From UBA8949 sp942493365 (lineage in GTDB: Bacteria > Bacillota > Clostridia > Saccharofermentanales > UBA5734), in contig OW818697.1 in assembly GCA_942493365.1 (NCBI GenBank), positions 62,001 to 126,000 on the forward strand: DNA of 64,000 bases, given 5' to 3'. Every line of letters begins with the position of its first letter. Position 1 is the first letter of the stretch. The notes beneath the pieces were generated by a model, which did no database searches, was not told the DNA's origin, and saw only the letters and a list, made by a program, of their open reading frames with translations. Shown one piece after another: positions 50,767 to 59,910 of the stretch. The translations under genes were made by a program, and so were the position numbers.

Positions 50767-52200
50767 TCAGATGTAACGCGTGACCTTGAAACGCTGGATC
50801 TTGAAATCCTCATCCGCTCGAATACCAGCCTTGCGGCAGGCAATCGTCAGTTGTTCATCGACCGTATCGACACCCTCAAGGTCGGGCAGCAGCAGGCCAG
50901 AGCGGCCGCCGCTTCTGACGATAACGCCGTAGACGAGCGGATCGAGCTGGCTGTGGTCGGTAATCGGCTCAGCTGCACCCAGGACGTCGACGCTGTAGGT
51001 CAAGTCGTCAAGTTCATCAGCCTCGACCGGCGCAAAACGCGGGTCACGACAGCCGGCGCTGATGGCATTCTGAATGATCTCGTCGACCAGATTGGTCGTC
51101 GTCGGGCTGGTCGTGCCGATGCAACCGCGCAGGTCGCCGAATTTTTTGAGCGATACAAAAACGCCCGCTTTTGCTTTAAACAAATGTGCCACCTCAGGCT
51201 CGGCCCGGAAATCGGCAGCAATCAGATGCTTGCCCTCGCGCACATAGGCTTCCAGGGTCGCCCGCGCGATGCGCACAGGCGGCTGACTCATGCTCTGATG
51301 ACGCGCGGCCTGTTCGCGCTGTATCATCAAGCCCTCCTGCATCGCATTCGCGACCGGTTCAGGAAACTTGAGGTCGGGCTGAATGACCGCCACGCAATAA
51401 CCGATGCCGTAGGGCGCTTCATAGCTTTCCAATCGGGTCTCGACCGCCTGGTGATTGAAGGCACCGCACAGCATGACCAGCGAGCGGTAGCCACATTCGG
51501 CCGATCGCTCACGCAGCTGGCCATCGATCCCCAGCAGCCGCGACAGGTCACCCGCCCGCAAGCAGTCGGTCAGCTCATCGTCAAATTTTGCCCCCTCCGG
51601 TACACTGCCGTAAGGACTTTCGTCATTGACCTTGTGCGACTGATCGCCGCTGGCGACGATGACGACGCGGCGGCCCAGACGCTCGGCCGCCTGACGGATC
51701 AGCTCGCCGACACGATAAACTTTGGCCAGCGGCAGGCCGGAGCAGGACATCGCCACCACTCGAAAGCTCGGGAATTGCTCATGCAGGAACCACAGCGGCA
51801 CAAAAACCGCATGATCCATCTCGCTGTCGATTTGGTGCTGCCGCTTCTCCTCAGCCGATAATGTGCCGCCAGAAATGCCGGCTGCTTTGACGCTGCTGAT
51901 GATGCCGTGCAAGAGTTGATCGTCCTGTTTGAAGCTGAGCCGGCTGTGCGGGGCACCAAAGCGTGCCATACTGCCGGTCAGTTCCGGATTGTCATAGAAG
52001 AAAACATAATCGCTGAAAAGCGGTGCGTGCGGCGAAATGATGACCACTGTTTCGGGTTGGAGCCGGGCGAAGTCAGCCCCAAGACGCTGCATGGCCACCA
52101 CGGTGGCTTCGGCTTTGATCGGCTCGCGGCTGACGCCTGGTACGATAACCGGCGGATGCGGCATGAGATAACCGGCTACGATCGGAAAATCATCGGCCAC
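50767..52200 (-). CDS. Fused AmmeMemoRadiSam proteins B (Memo-like) and A (AMMECR1-like)
   Basis: 477 residues from GTG 52200, chosen because GGGAG lies eight bases upstream. The N-terminal half (about 1-275) is a Memo/dioxygenase-like domain: YLMPHPPVIVPG, IISPHAPLFSDY and SGDQSHKV, containing the His residues that form a metal pocket in the LigB-like fold. The C-terminal half (about 300-477) is an AMMECR1 domain with the invariant LRGCIG and a KIQRFKVTRYI ending. Both are often separate genes; here they are one chain, which supports physical cooperation with the radical SAM enzyme encoded next. Confidence 0.93.
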   Translation of the reverse strand: MADDFPIVAGYLMPHPPVIVPGVSREPIKAEATVVAMQRLGADFARLQPETVVIISPHAPLFSDYVFFYDNPELTGSMARFGAPHSRLSFKQDDQLLHGIISSVKAAGISGGTLSAEEKRQHQIDSEMDHAVFVPLWFLHEQFPSFRVVAMSCSGLPLAKVYRVGELIRQAAERLGRRVVIVASGDQSHKVNDESPYGSVPEGAKFDDELTDCLRAGDLSRLLGIDGQLRERSAECGYRSLVMLCGAFNHQAVETRLESYEAPYGIGYCVAVIQPDLKFPEPVANAMQEGLMIQREQAARHQSMSQPPVRIARATLEAYVREGKHLIAADFRAEPEVAHLFKAKAGVFVSLKKFGDLRGCIGTTSPTTTNLVDEIIQNAISAGCRDPRFAPVEADELDDLTYSVDVLGAAEPITDHSQLDPLVYGVIVRSGGRSGLLLPDLEGVDTVDEQLTIACRKAGIRADEDFKIQRFKVTRYI

Positions 52201-52261
52201 ATCGATCACTCCCTTCAAACTGCTGCTTAACAGCACCCGTTTGTTCGTATTTCTGCTAATA

Positions 52262-53422
52262 TTATATCATGCCATCTGTTCCTTGAATGACAACCTCATC
52301 GCCGTCCCAACTGAATTCAGCATTGAGGCCGGCTTTTTGGGTAATTTTTTGCATGTAGGCCATGACGGTTTCGCCACCGTTCTGGCGTGAAACCACAATC
52401 GGCAGGCCCTCTTGATTGACGATCATGGGAATAAACCGAGTCTCAACAATATGGCCGTCGTTGATGATGCACTTCGCCATGATGGTGTAAATGGCTTCAG
52501 GATGAAACGGGTAGGTTGGATAGTCAGGGTCGGGTGTGAAGCCAAACATTTCAATCCGCTTTTGCGCCCATTCCTCGGGGTTGAACAAATCGTTTGAGAC
52601 ACCCTTGTTGGCTTTAAAATCCGGTCGAAGCGACGGAACCCAGGCGATGAAATTGTTGAGGCCGTGGTAGATGGTTTTCCCTTGATAGACTTCAATGCCG
52701 TGCAGAATATGGGCATGCGAACTGAAGATGATGTCGGCACCCGCGTCGATGGCGCCGTGGGAGACGATTTGTTCGTATTCGGCCAGTTTGACCGGCTTGT
52801 GCACCAGCCCCTTGTGGAGATAAACGCAAAGGACGTCACAGCGCGAGCGCAGGCTGCGGATGTCGGTCTTCATTTGCTCAAAGGAAGCCGTTTCAGGCCA
52901 TGTGCGAACGGTTTCGGGGTTGCCGCCGGGGTTGGCAATGTTGCCAAGATCATATCGCGAGATGATATTGACATAAGCGCAACCGGGCTTCCGGCGTGTG
53001 GCCGAGGTCATCTTGGGACCGGTACAGTTGTAGCTTAGCATGCCGATTTTAATCCCGTTGATCTCAATAATGGCGGGTTTTCTGGCTTCATCGATGTTGA
53101 GTCCGACGCCTGCCACCGGAAGAGCGTGCTCATTGAGCCAGGTGAGGGTGTCGATGATGCCAATTTCCTTCGCGTCGTAAATGTGGTTGGCTGCCATTGA
53201 CAGCATATCGAAACGGCTGGCAAGCGGTGTCAGATTTATTAATTTACGGCTTAAATCAGCAAACTCCGGCGCGCGGTCGCTGTAGGGTACTTCGAGGTGA
53301 CCCATGACAACATCGGCATCAGCCAACATGGCATCGACTCCGACAAAGCAGGCTTCTGCGTTATCTCCCAGGATGATGTCACCGGTTGCCAGAAGGGAGA
53401 TCGGGGCATGGAGATGTTTCAT
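52262..53422 (-). CDS. CapA-family (PGA_cap) metallophosphatase-like protein
   Basis: A 386-residue protein of the CapA/PGA_cap family: TGDIILGDNAEACF, SMAANHIYDAKEIG, MLSYNCTGPK and SSHAHILHGIEVYQGK. The Asp, Asn and His residues of the metallophosphoesterase-type fold are present. There is no signal peptide or transmembrane helix, unlike PgsA/CapA of poly-glutamate capsule systems, so it likely acts in the cytoplasm. No capsule genes accompany it. It follows the alpha/beta hydrolase in the peptide transporter operon, so it may process an imported compound. That link is only positional. Confidence 0.8.
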   Translation of the reverse strand: MKHLHAPISLLATGDIILGDNAEACFVGVDAMLADADVVMGHLEVPYSDRAPEFADLSRKLINLTPLASRFDMLSMAANHIYDAKEIGIIDTLTWLNEHALPVAGVGLNIDEARKPAIIEINGIKIGMLSYNCTGPKMTSATRRKPGCAYVNIISRYDLGNIANPGGNPETVRTWPETASFEQMKTDIRSLRSRCDVLCVYLHKGLVHKPVKLAEYEQIVSHGAIDAGADIIFSSHAHILHGIEVYQGKTIYHGLNNFIAWVPSLRPDFKANKGVSNDLFNPEEWAQKRIEMFGFTPDPDYPTYPFHPEAIYTIMAKCIINDGHIVETRFIPMIVNQEGLPIVVSRQNGGETVMAYMQKITQKAGLNAEFSWDGDEVVIQGTDGMI

Positions 53423-53439
53423 GATTATCGCAACCTTCT

Positions 53440-54285
53440 TTATAGCAGTTTTTGGAGTCGGCAGAAATTCAAAATGTCTTCAACTAATTCTGCCCTGTGC
53501 TCAACTTCCAGGCCGTGTGTGGCATTCTGGTAGATGATGAGCTTTGAGTTTTTGACCGCTTTGCAGGAGCGCAATAAATTTTCCGGGAGAGAAATGTGAT
53601 CCTGCATGCCGCCCAGCATGAGCGTCGGGACGTCGATTTGGCTCATGACTTCAATCAGTTCGGTTTCTGTTTTGATTCTCGGGAACGGCTTTTTAGGATT
53701 AATCCTTGCTTCCTCAGGCGTCATTGCCGCAAACGACTGCAAAAATTCCTGATCAGCTGCTTGCAACCTGGCCAATTCTTCAGCTGATTCGTTGCCGCGC
53801 AAGACTCGTCTGAAGTGTTTATTCATTTTTTCGGTGAATGCTTTCCAGCTTTCGGGTGTTTCGGCGGCGCGAATGGTTGCCAGCCGGGCCTCCCCGGTCT
53901 CCTGCCCGTCACGGCTGTGCGGGCCTCCGACGACACTTAAAAAGGCGAGAAGGCGCTCGTGATGGTTGGTACAGAGTGTCCATCCGATGCCGGCGCCATG
54001 TGAAACGCCGGCGTATATAAATTTTTCAATGCCAATGGCAGCGGCAAAATCACAGACATCCTGTGCCCATATGTCGTACCAATCATCACCATAATCTTCC
54101 AAGACGTGTGTCGATTGCCCATAACCGCGGATTGTAATGTTGTAGACGTGAAAGCCGCGATCAGCCAGATCGATCGTAAAACTGCTCCCCTTGGCGTGAA
54201 ACTGCTGGGCACAGAGCAGCACGACATCGCCGCCGCCATATTCCTCGTAGTATAAACTGATGTCTTTGATCTTGATTGTCGGCAT
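53440..54285 (-). CDS. Alpha/beta hydrolase
   Basis: A 281-residue cytoplasmic hydrolase. The nucleophile elbow is GVSHGAG (Ser in G-x-S-x-G), an oxyanion region lies near VVLLCAQQFHAKG, an acid is likely in LMLGGMQDHISLPE and the catalytic His in NATHGLEVEHR. The pattern is that of esterases and haloperoxidase-like hydrolases; the substrate is unknown. It starts three bases after the ABC ATPase stop with AAGGAG upstream, so it belongs to the transporter operon and could act on the imported substrate. Confidence 0.85.
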   Translation of the reverse strand: MPTIKIKDISLYYEEYGGGDVVLLCAQQFHAKGSSFTIDLADRGFHVYNITIRGYGQSTHVLEDYGDDWYDIWAQDVCDFAAAIGIEKFIYAGVSHGAGIGWTLCTNHHERLLAFLSVVGGPHSRDGQETGEARLATIRAAETPESWKAFTEKMNKHFRRVLRGNESAEELARLQAADQEFLQSFAAMTPEEARINPKKPFPRIKTETELIEVMSQIDVPTLMLGGMQDHISLPENLLRSCKAVKNSKLIIYQNATHGLEVEHRAELVEDILNFCRLQKLL

Positions 54286-54288
54286 GGT

Positions 54289-56316
54289 TTAGGACTCCTT
54301 TTTATACAAATAACAGGCAACCTGATGGTTGTTGTCATAGCTCTCCAAAAGCGGGCTTTCCTCTCGGCAGCGAGGCATCACCCGTGGGCAGCGGTCGCTA
54401 AAGCCACAACCGGGAGGACGTTTGATCAGGCTTGGCACTTCGCCGGGAACGATGACTTTCTGCCGCTGGCTTTCCACGGACGGATCGGGGATTGGTATGG
54501 CGGCCAGAAGGGCCTGCGTGTAGGGGTGCAAGGGGTTCTGATAAATATCGCCGCAGGCCGCGAATTCAACGATTCGCCCGAGATACATCACATAGATATT
54601 GTCACTGATGTGTTTCACGACCGAAAGATCATGGGCGATGAACAGGTAGGAAATGCCCAGACGAGCCTGTAAGTCTTCCAGAAGGTTGATGATCTGAGCT
54701 TGAATGGAAACATCAAGCGCGGAAATCGGTTCGTCGCAGACAATCAAGTCGGGGTTGCTGGCCAGTGCTCGGGCAATGCCGATCCGCTGCCGCTGGCCAC
54801 CTGAAAACTCATGAGCGACACGATCTTTCAGCGACGGATCCAGGCCGACCAATACAAATAGCTCATTGACCCGCTTGTCATATTCTGCACGGGAACGAGT
54901 CAGCCGATGAATCAGGAGCGGTTCGCCAACCAAATCACCGGCCGCTTTGCGCGGGTCAAGCGAACTGTAGGGATCCTGAAAAATGATCTGGATGTTGCGC
55001 CGTTCTTTTCGTAAACGCTCGCCGGTCAAATCGGAAAACACCCTGCCGTTGAATGTTGTCGTTCCCGTAAACCCCGAATAGAGTTTCAGGATGCATTTGG
55101 CGACCGTTGTTTTGCCGCATCCTGATTCGCCAACCAGTCCCAGGGTTTTGCCGCGGCTTAAATCAAACGAAACGTTGTCGACGGCAGTCACATAGCCGAC
55201 TGTTCTTCGCAACAGTCCGCGCTTGACAGCAAAGCGCATGGTCAAATTTTTGACAGACAGAACGGTGTCGGTCGATGGCGATTTAGTGTGTTTTTTCTGA
55301 TCGTTCTCGTGGGATCGGTCCATCTGATCCAACCTGTCCCGTGACAGCAGGCAGGCAGCGAAGTGACCGGCCTCTGGCAACGCCACCAAGGATGGCTGAC
55401 TGCCCTTTCGGCAATCTTCAATTGCGTACGGGCAGCGAGACGCGAAAGCGCAGCCGACGATCAGCTCGGATGCTGTCAGCGGCGTGCCCTCAATCGGGAT
55501 CAGGCGACGGTCAGGGTCGTCATCCAGCCGTGGCAGGGCTTTGAGCAGCCCTCTCGTATAGGGATGAGATGGATGGGCAAAGATATCAGCGGCATTGCCG
55601 TTTTCGACGACCGAGCCGGCGTACATGACATAGATGCGTTGGGCATAGCGGGCGACAATGCCCAGGTTGTGGGTGACAATCAACAGACCTGCACCTGACC
55701 CAACGGTCGATTGCACCAGAAGATCCAGGATTTGTGCCTGCGTGGTGACGTCAAGCGCCGTTGTCGGTTCGTCGGCAATGATGAGTTTGGGGTTACCGGC
55801 AATCGCGATGGCCACCATAATCCGCTGTCGCATGCCACCCGAAAATTGGTGGGGATAGTCCTTGAGTCGGCTGGCAGCATCGGGAATTCCCACCTGATTC
55901 AATAAGTTGATGGCCTTTTCTTTGGCCTTGGCATCGGATATGCGGTTATGGATCAGGATGGGCTCCATGAGCTGACTGCCAACGGTTTTGACCGGGTTCA
56001 GAGACGTCATCGGTTCTTGAAAGACAAAGCCGATTTTTCCGCCGCGAATTGCGCGCATCCGAGGCCCGTTGGCCGGCAATTTCAGGACATTTTCACCTTC
56101 AACCAGGACCGTTCCGCCGTCAATACTGCCTGGCGGCGTCGCCACCAACTGCAGGCAGGCCAGTTGGGTGACCGTTTTACCCGACCCGCTCTCACCCACG
56201 AAGCTGACAATTTCACCTGCATCGACATGGAACGAGACATCGTTAACCGCACGGGTGACACCGTCTTCATTCTTAAATGAAACACTGAGGTTTTTAACTT
56301 CTAAAAAATGTTCCAA
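54289..56316 (-). CDS. Fused oligopeptide ABC transporter ATPase (OppD-OppF type)
   Basis: 675 residues with two complete ATPase units in one chain. Unit 1 (about 1-325, OppD/DppD-like) has Walker A GESGSGKT, signature FSGGMRQR and Walker B LIIADEPTTAL. Unit 2 (about 348-675, OppF/DppF-like) has GESGCGKT, FSGGQRQR and LIVCDEPISAL. Both end with the Opp-type C-terminal region containing GCAFASRCPYA or GCGFSDRCPRV, in which cysteines of each unit hold an Fe-S cluster in some relatives. A hydrophilic linker of about 20 residues joins them. It energises the two permeases encoded just upstream. Confidence 0.95.
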   Translation of the reverse strand: MEHFLEVKNLSVSFKNEDGVTRAVNDVSFHVDAGEIVSFVGESGSGKTVTQLACLQLVATPPGSIDGGTVLVEGENVLKLPANGPRMRAIRGGKIGFVFQEPMTSLNPVKTVGSQLMEPILIHNRISDAKAKEKAINLLNQVGIPDAASRLKDYPHQFSGGMRQRIMVAIAIAGNPKLIIADEPTTALDVTTQAQILDLLVQSTVGSGAGLLIVTHNLGIVARYAQRIYVMYAGSVVENGNAADIFAHPSHPYTRGLLKALPRLDDDPDRRLIPIEGTPLTASELIVGCAFASRCPYAIEDCRKGSQPSLVALPEAGHFAACLLSRDRLDQMDRSHENDQKKHTKSPSTDTVLSVKNLTMRFAVKRGLLRRTVGYVTAVDNVSFDLSRGKTLGLVGESGCGKTTVAKCILKLYSGFTGTTTFNGRVFSDLTGERLRKERRNIQIIFQDPYSSLDPRKAAGDLVGEPLLIHRLTRSRAEYDKRVNELFVLVGLDPSLKDRVAHEFSGGQRQRIGIARALASNPDLIVCDEPISALDVSIQAQIINLLEDLQARLGISYLFIAHDLSVVKHISDNIYVMYLGRIVEFAACGDIYQNPLHPYTQALLAAIPIPDPSVESQRQKVIVPGEVPSLIKRPPGCGFSDRCPRVMPRCREESPLLESYDNNHQVACYLYKKES

Positions 56317-56333
56317 AGTTCCCTCCGACGGAC

Positions 56334-57179
56334 TTATAGTTTTCCTCTGAGCCGAGGATCAAGGGCGTCGCGAAGCCCATCACCAAACAGATTGAACCCG
56401 AGCACCAGCAACATGATGCAAAGACCTGGCGCGATGCCAAAGACCGGGCTGGTCATGATTTTGGCGTAGCCCTCGTTGATCATCGAGCCCCAGGAAGCCA
56501 TGGGGGGCGTGATCCCCAGGCCCAGGAAACTCAAACTGGCCTCGGCCAAAATGGTCATGCCGATGTTCTGAGTGATCAGGACGATGATCGGCGAGATGCA
56601 GTTGGGCAGAACATGCGAAAACAAGATGCGCCCGCTGCCTGCTCCCAGCGCACGTTCGGCGTCAATGTAGTCGGCATTTCTGACGCTGATGACCTGGGCG
56701 CTCATCATGCGGGTGTAGGTTGGTATGGTCGACAGCCCGAGGATAATCATCAGATTGACCAGCCCGCCACCGAAGATGATGCCCAATGCAATCGCCAGCA
56801 TAATCGATGGAATAGACATCATGGCATCCATAATGCGCGAAATGATCGAATTGATCAGGCCACCAAAATAGCCGGCCACCAGCCCCAGCAGCACCCCGCA
56901 GACCGCCGAGAGTGAAACCGCGACGATGCCGATCATCAACGAGGTCTGAGCGCCATACAGCAGACGGGTTAAAATGTCGCGGCCGACGGCATCGGTGCCC
57001 AGGATATGTTCGGCGTTTGGCTTGGCCAAAGGGTTGCTGATGTCCTGCTGATTAGATCCGTAGGGTGTCAGTAGCGGGGCGAATATCGCGCAGAAAACGA
57101 AAAAGATGACCAGCGCGACGCCGAAAATGACGATTTTTCGCGCAAACAACCGTTTCAGAAATCGGACCGTTTTAATCAT
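56334..57179 (-). CDS. Oligopeptide ABC transporter permease (DppC/OppC type)
   Basis: A 281-residue permease. The ATG at 57179 has GGGAGGG eight bases upstream. An OppC-type N-terminal helix with HILGTDAVGRDILTRLLYG after it and about six helices are present. The ATPase-contact EAA-like loop reads EASLSFLGLGITPP, and the tail GDGLRDALDPRLRG is typical. It pairs with the DppB-type subunit encoded 16 bases upstream. Confidence 0.95.
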   Translation of the reverse strand: MIKTVRFLKRLFARKIVIFGVALVIFFVFCAIFAPLLTPYGSNQQDISNPLAKPNAEHILGTDAVGRDILTRLLYGAQTSLMIGIVAVSLSAVCGVLLGLVAGYFGGLINSIISRIMDAMMSIPSIMLAIALGIIFGGGLVNLMIILGLSTIPTYTRMMSAQVISVRNADYIDAERALGAGSGRILFSHVLPNCISPIIVLITQNIGMTILAEASLSFLGLGITPPMASWGSMINEGYAKIMTSPVFGIAPGLCIMLLVLGFNLFGDGLRDALDPRLRGKL

Positions 57180-57195
57180 GGTGTCCCTCCCCCTC

Positions 57196-58143
57196 TTACT
57201 GAATGCGGATACGTGGATCAAGATAGCCGTATGAGATATCCACAATCAGGTTGGCGAGGCAAACCACCACGGCGATTATCACGACGCAGGCTTGCGTAAC
57301 GGCAACGTCCTTGCTCAAAACACTGTTAACCAGAAGCGCCCCCATGCCAGCGATACTGAAAATGATTTCCACCGACGCTGCACCAGCGACAACATTTCTG
57401 AAAGACATGCCCGTCATGGTGACAACTGGAATCAAAGCATTTTTTAGACCATGCCGTAAAACAACCTTACCTTCAGAAAGTCCGGTCGCTCGCGCTTTGC
57501 GCATATAGTCCTGTCCGATAACCTCCAGCATGCTCGATCTCATTTGACGCGTCGTGCCAGAAATAGCGCCAACACTCAACGCAAAGACCGGCAGCACGGC
57601 CTGCCGCAAACTCAGCCCCCATGTCGTGGCTGTCGGCAGCGAAAATCCGAAGGACGGTAACCAGTGGAGCTGCATGGCAAAGATATACATGCCTATGACC
57701 GCAAGCCAGAACAGCGGGACAACCGCCCCGAGATTGGCAAAGAGCGTAATCACGGTATCAATTGGCTTGCCGTGCCGTGTGGCAGAAAGAACACCAAACA
57801 AGATGCCCGCCAAGGTGCTGATGATAATGGATATCAAGCCCAGCAAGATCGTCACCGGTAACCGCGCGTTGATGAGATTTGCGACCGGCACCTTGTATTT
57901 GAACGACTGTCCAAAGTCGCCCTGGAGCATGTCGGACATCCAGTTTACATAGCGCGTAATCACCGGTTGGTCGAGTCCCATCTCGTGGTAGGCGATGTCA
58001 TATTCTTGCGGCGTAATGTCGCTGCCCAGCATGGCATAGACCGGGTCACCAGGCATGAAAATCTGCAGCAAAAACGAAAACACGGTTACAATGAAGATAA
58101 CCAAAATCGCCTGCCCGATTCGTTTGAGAATGAAACTGGCCAT
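57196..58143 (-). CDS. Oligopeptide ABC transporter permease (DppB/OppB type)
   Basis: A 315-residue permease with about six helices, start ATG 58143 behind GGGGGAA. Family signatures are FLLQIFMPGDPVYAMLG, TARATGLSEGKVVLRHGLKNALIP (the cytoplasmic coupling loop) and the tail GYLDPRIRIQ. It is the second gene after the binding protein in the operon. Confidence 0.95.
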   Translation of the reverse strand: MASFILKRIGQAILVIFIVTVFSFLLQIFMPGDPVYAMLGSDITPQEYDIAYHEMGLDQPVITRYVNWMSDMLQGDFGQSFKYKVPVANLINARLPVTILLGLISIIISTLAGILFGVLSATRHGKPIDTVITLFANLGAVVPLFWLAVIGMYIFAMQLHWLPSFGFSLPTATTWGLSLRQAVLPVFALSVGAISGTTRQMRSSMLEVIGQDYMRKARATGLSEGKVVLRHGLKNALIPVVTMTGMSFRNVVAGAASVEIIFSIAGMGALLVNSVLSKDVAVTQACVVIIAVVVCLANLIVDISYGYLDPRIRIQ

Positions 58144-58186
58144 AGTTTCCCCCTGGTCCTGATTTTTTTATTGGCGACTCAAGGCA

Positions 58187-59755
58187 TTAACGTTTCAGGT
58201 TAGCTGTTTCCGGCGTCCACAAGCAGGCATGATAATAAGCAATGTGACTGTCCTGAACCGCAGCATTGGCATAGACGAAAAGACTTTGCGTGGCGAACGG
58301 GTCAATCAGGCAATAGTCATCGATTATTTTCCGCGAGAGCTGTTTGCTGTACTCGACCTTTTCTTCAAAGGTCAGCGCGCTTTGGGCTTTGTCGATCAGA
58401 TCGACGACATCTTCAGGATGCAGCATGCCCGTCACGTAGCGAACGCCATCGTCAGTAAAGGTCCGGGCGTAGATCGGTGCGATATCGGCATCGCATTTGC
58501 CGGCGCTCAGAAAAGCGCCGTTCCAGTGCCCACCGATACCCGTCATTTCATTGGACAACGCCTGGTCGACCAATTGAATTTCTGCGGTTATACCGACGTC
58601 AGCCAGTTGGGTTTGGATCACGGTCGCGATCGTGCTATACATTGTCACATTACCGAGCAACACAAGTTTGATATTGCATTCGTCAGCATATTTGGTTTCT
58701 GCGAGCAGTTCTTTCGCCTTGGCTACGTCTAAAGGATAGCCGACTGTTTCAGAATTGTAAGCCCAACTGGACGGCGCGCACCACTGATTGGTGTAGGACA
58801 GCAAGCCATCTCCCTGGGCCAGTTTGACGATCGCTTCTTCATCAATGGCATAGCAGATGGCCTGACGTACTTTTATATCGTAAGTCGGGATGTCCGGGTT
58901 GGTGCTATCAAAGAAAAGTCCGAAGAAAGCGATGCCGCGCGTCAATGGCTTGCTGATTGGGACAAGGCCATCCTGAATCATGGCGGCGCTGACATCAGCA
59001 CTGGCTTGATAGACGGCATCGATTTCCCCAGTTCGCATGGCCGAAATAAGGGTCGTGTCGTCACCGATAAAGTTGATGTCCACCCCATCGAGCAGAGGTT
59101 GTCCGGCAATCCAGTAGCTGTCATTTTTGACATAAGATAACTTGACATCCGCCTCGAAGGACGAGAATTTGAAAGGTCCCGTGCCAACTGGGTTCAGGGC
59201 TGCCGCATCCTTGCCGTTGGCTTTGACATAGGTCGGTGAAACCATCCAGCCTGCCACATAAAGTGCGTTGTCAGCGATGGCATTGTTCCATTTGTCGAGA
59301 TGTGCCACGACCGTCAAATCATCGATCACTTCAATCGAGGTGATGGCTGCAATTTCATTGCGGCCGGCGGCAGAGAATTCCTGCCAGTTCCATTTGACTG
59401 CTTCGGCGTTAAAGGGTGTGTCATCCTGAAACTTGATGTTGGGCTTCAGTTTAATGGTCAGCGTTTTGGCCTGGGGATCTTCAGTATAGGATTCGCAGAG
59501 CCAGGGCTCCAACATGCCTGTTTCATCATAGCGGCAAAGCGTTTCCACGCTCGGAGCCGCACAGAAGTAATCTATACTGGCTTTTATGCCGCCCGGATAA
59601 CCGATTGTGCTGATACTTGCATTGGTCGCAAGCTTTAAAACACCACCCGATGCGGTGCCAGGGTTGATGCTTTCAGTTGGCGTGCCGCAGGCTACCAGTG
59701 CCAAAACCATGACCAGACATAACAGGAAAGCTAAAACTTGGCGAGATCGTTTCAT
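58187..59755 (-). CDS. Peptide/nickel-type ABC transporter substrate-binding lipoprotein
   Basis: A 522-residue family 5 solute-binding protein. The signal peptide ends in the lipobox LVAC with Cys22 as the lipidated residue. Family patterns include ETLCRYDETGMLEPWLCESY, LKPNIKFQDDTPFNAEAVKWNW and DYWIAGQPLLDGVD-like sequence. It delivers peptides, or another small ligand of this family such as nickel chelates or glycosides, to the permease pair downstream. First gene of the transporter operon, with GAGGAGG upstream. Control by the divergent LacI-type repressor suggests that the real substrate may be sugar-containing. Confidence 0.93.
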   Translation of the reverse strand: MKRSRQVLAFLLCLVMVLALVACGTPTESINPGTASGGVLKLATNASISTIGYPGGIKASIDYFCAAPSVETLCRYDETGMLEPWLCESYTEDPQAKTLTIKLKPNIKFQDDTPFNAEAVKWNWQEFSAAGRNEIAAITSIEVIDDLTVVAHLDKWNNAIADNALYVAGWMVSPTYVKANGKDAAALNPVGTGPFKFSSFEADVKLSYVKNDSYWIAGQPLLDGVDINFIGDDTTLISAMRTGEIDAVYQASADVSAAMIQDGLVPISKPLTRGIAFFGLFFDSTNPDIPTYDIKVRQAICYAIDEEAIVKLAQGDGLLSYTNQWCAPSSWAYNSETVGYPLDVAKAKELLAETKYADECNIKLVLLGNVTMYSTIATVIQTQLADVGITAEIQLVDQALSNEMTGIGGHWNGAFLSAGKCDADIAPIYARTFTDDGVRYVTGMLHPEDVVDLIDKAQSALTFEEKVEYSKQLSRKIIDDYCLIDPFATQSLFVYANAAVQDSHIAYYHACLWTPETANLKR

Positions 59756-59780
59756 AACTTGATCCTCCTCAATTTACCTT

Positions 59781-59829
59781 TAGCTAAAGCGGTTGAGCTA
59801 ATGATATCTTTTTCTCGTTCGTTTGTCAA
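59781..59829 (-). promoter_or_regulatory. Transporter operon promoter with LacI-type operator
   Basis: The minus strand has consensus TTGACA (59824-59829) and TATCAT (59801-59806) with 17 bases between. Directly after the -10 lies TAGCTAAAGCGGTTGAGCTA (59781-59800, plus strand), a 20-base imperfect palindrome centred on GC|GG with an AA-x-CG-x-TT-like core, as bound by LacI-family repressors. It covers the expected transcription start. Confidence 0.7.
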
Positions 59830-59843
59830 TCCAGTCTTGGAAT

Positions 59844-59873
59844 TTGACGGTTGTTACAATAGAATGATATGAT
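59844..59873 (+). promoter_or_regulatory. Promoter of the LacI-type regulator
   Basis: TTGACG (59844-59849) and TATGAT (59868-59873) are 18 bases apart. The -10 box contains the ATG at 59869-59871, so that ATG cannot be the start codon if this promoter is used. Confidence 0.55.
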
Positions 59874-59910
59874 TTTACTGACTATTTTTCAAGTATCGGA
59901 GGCAGCGAAC

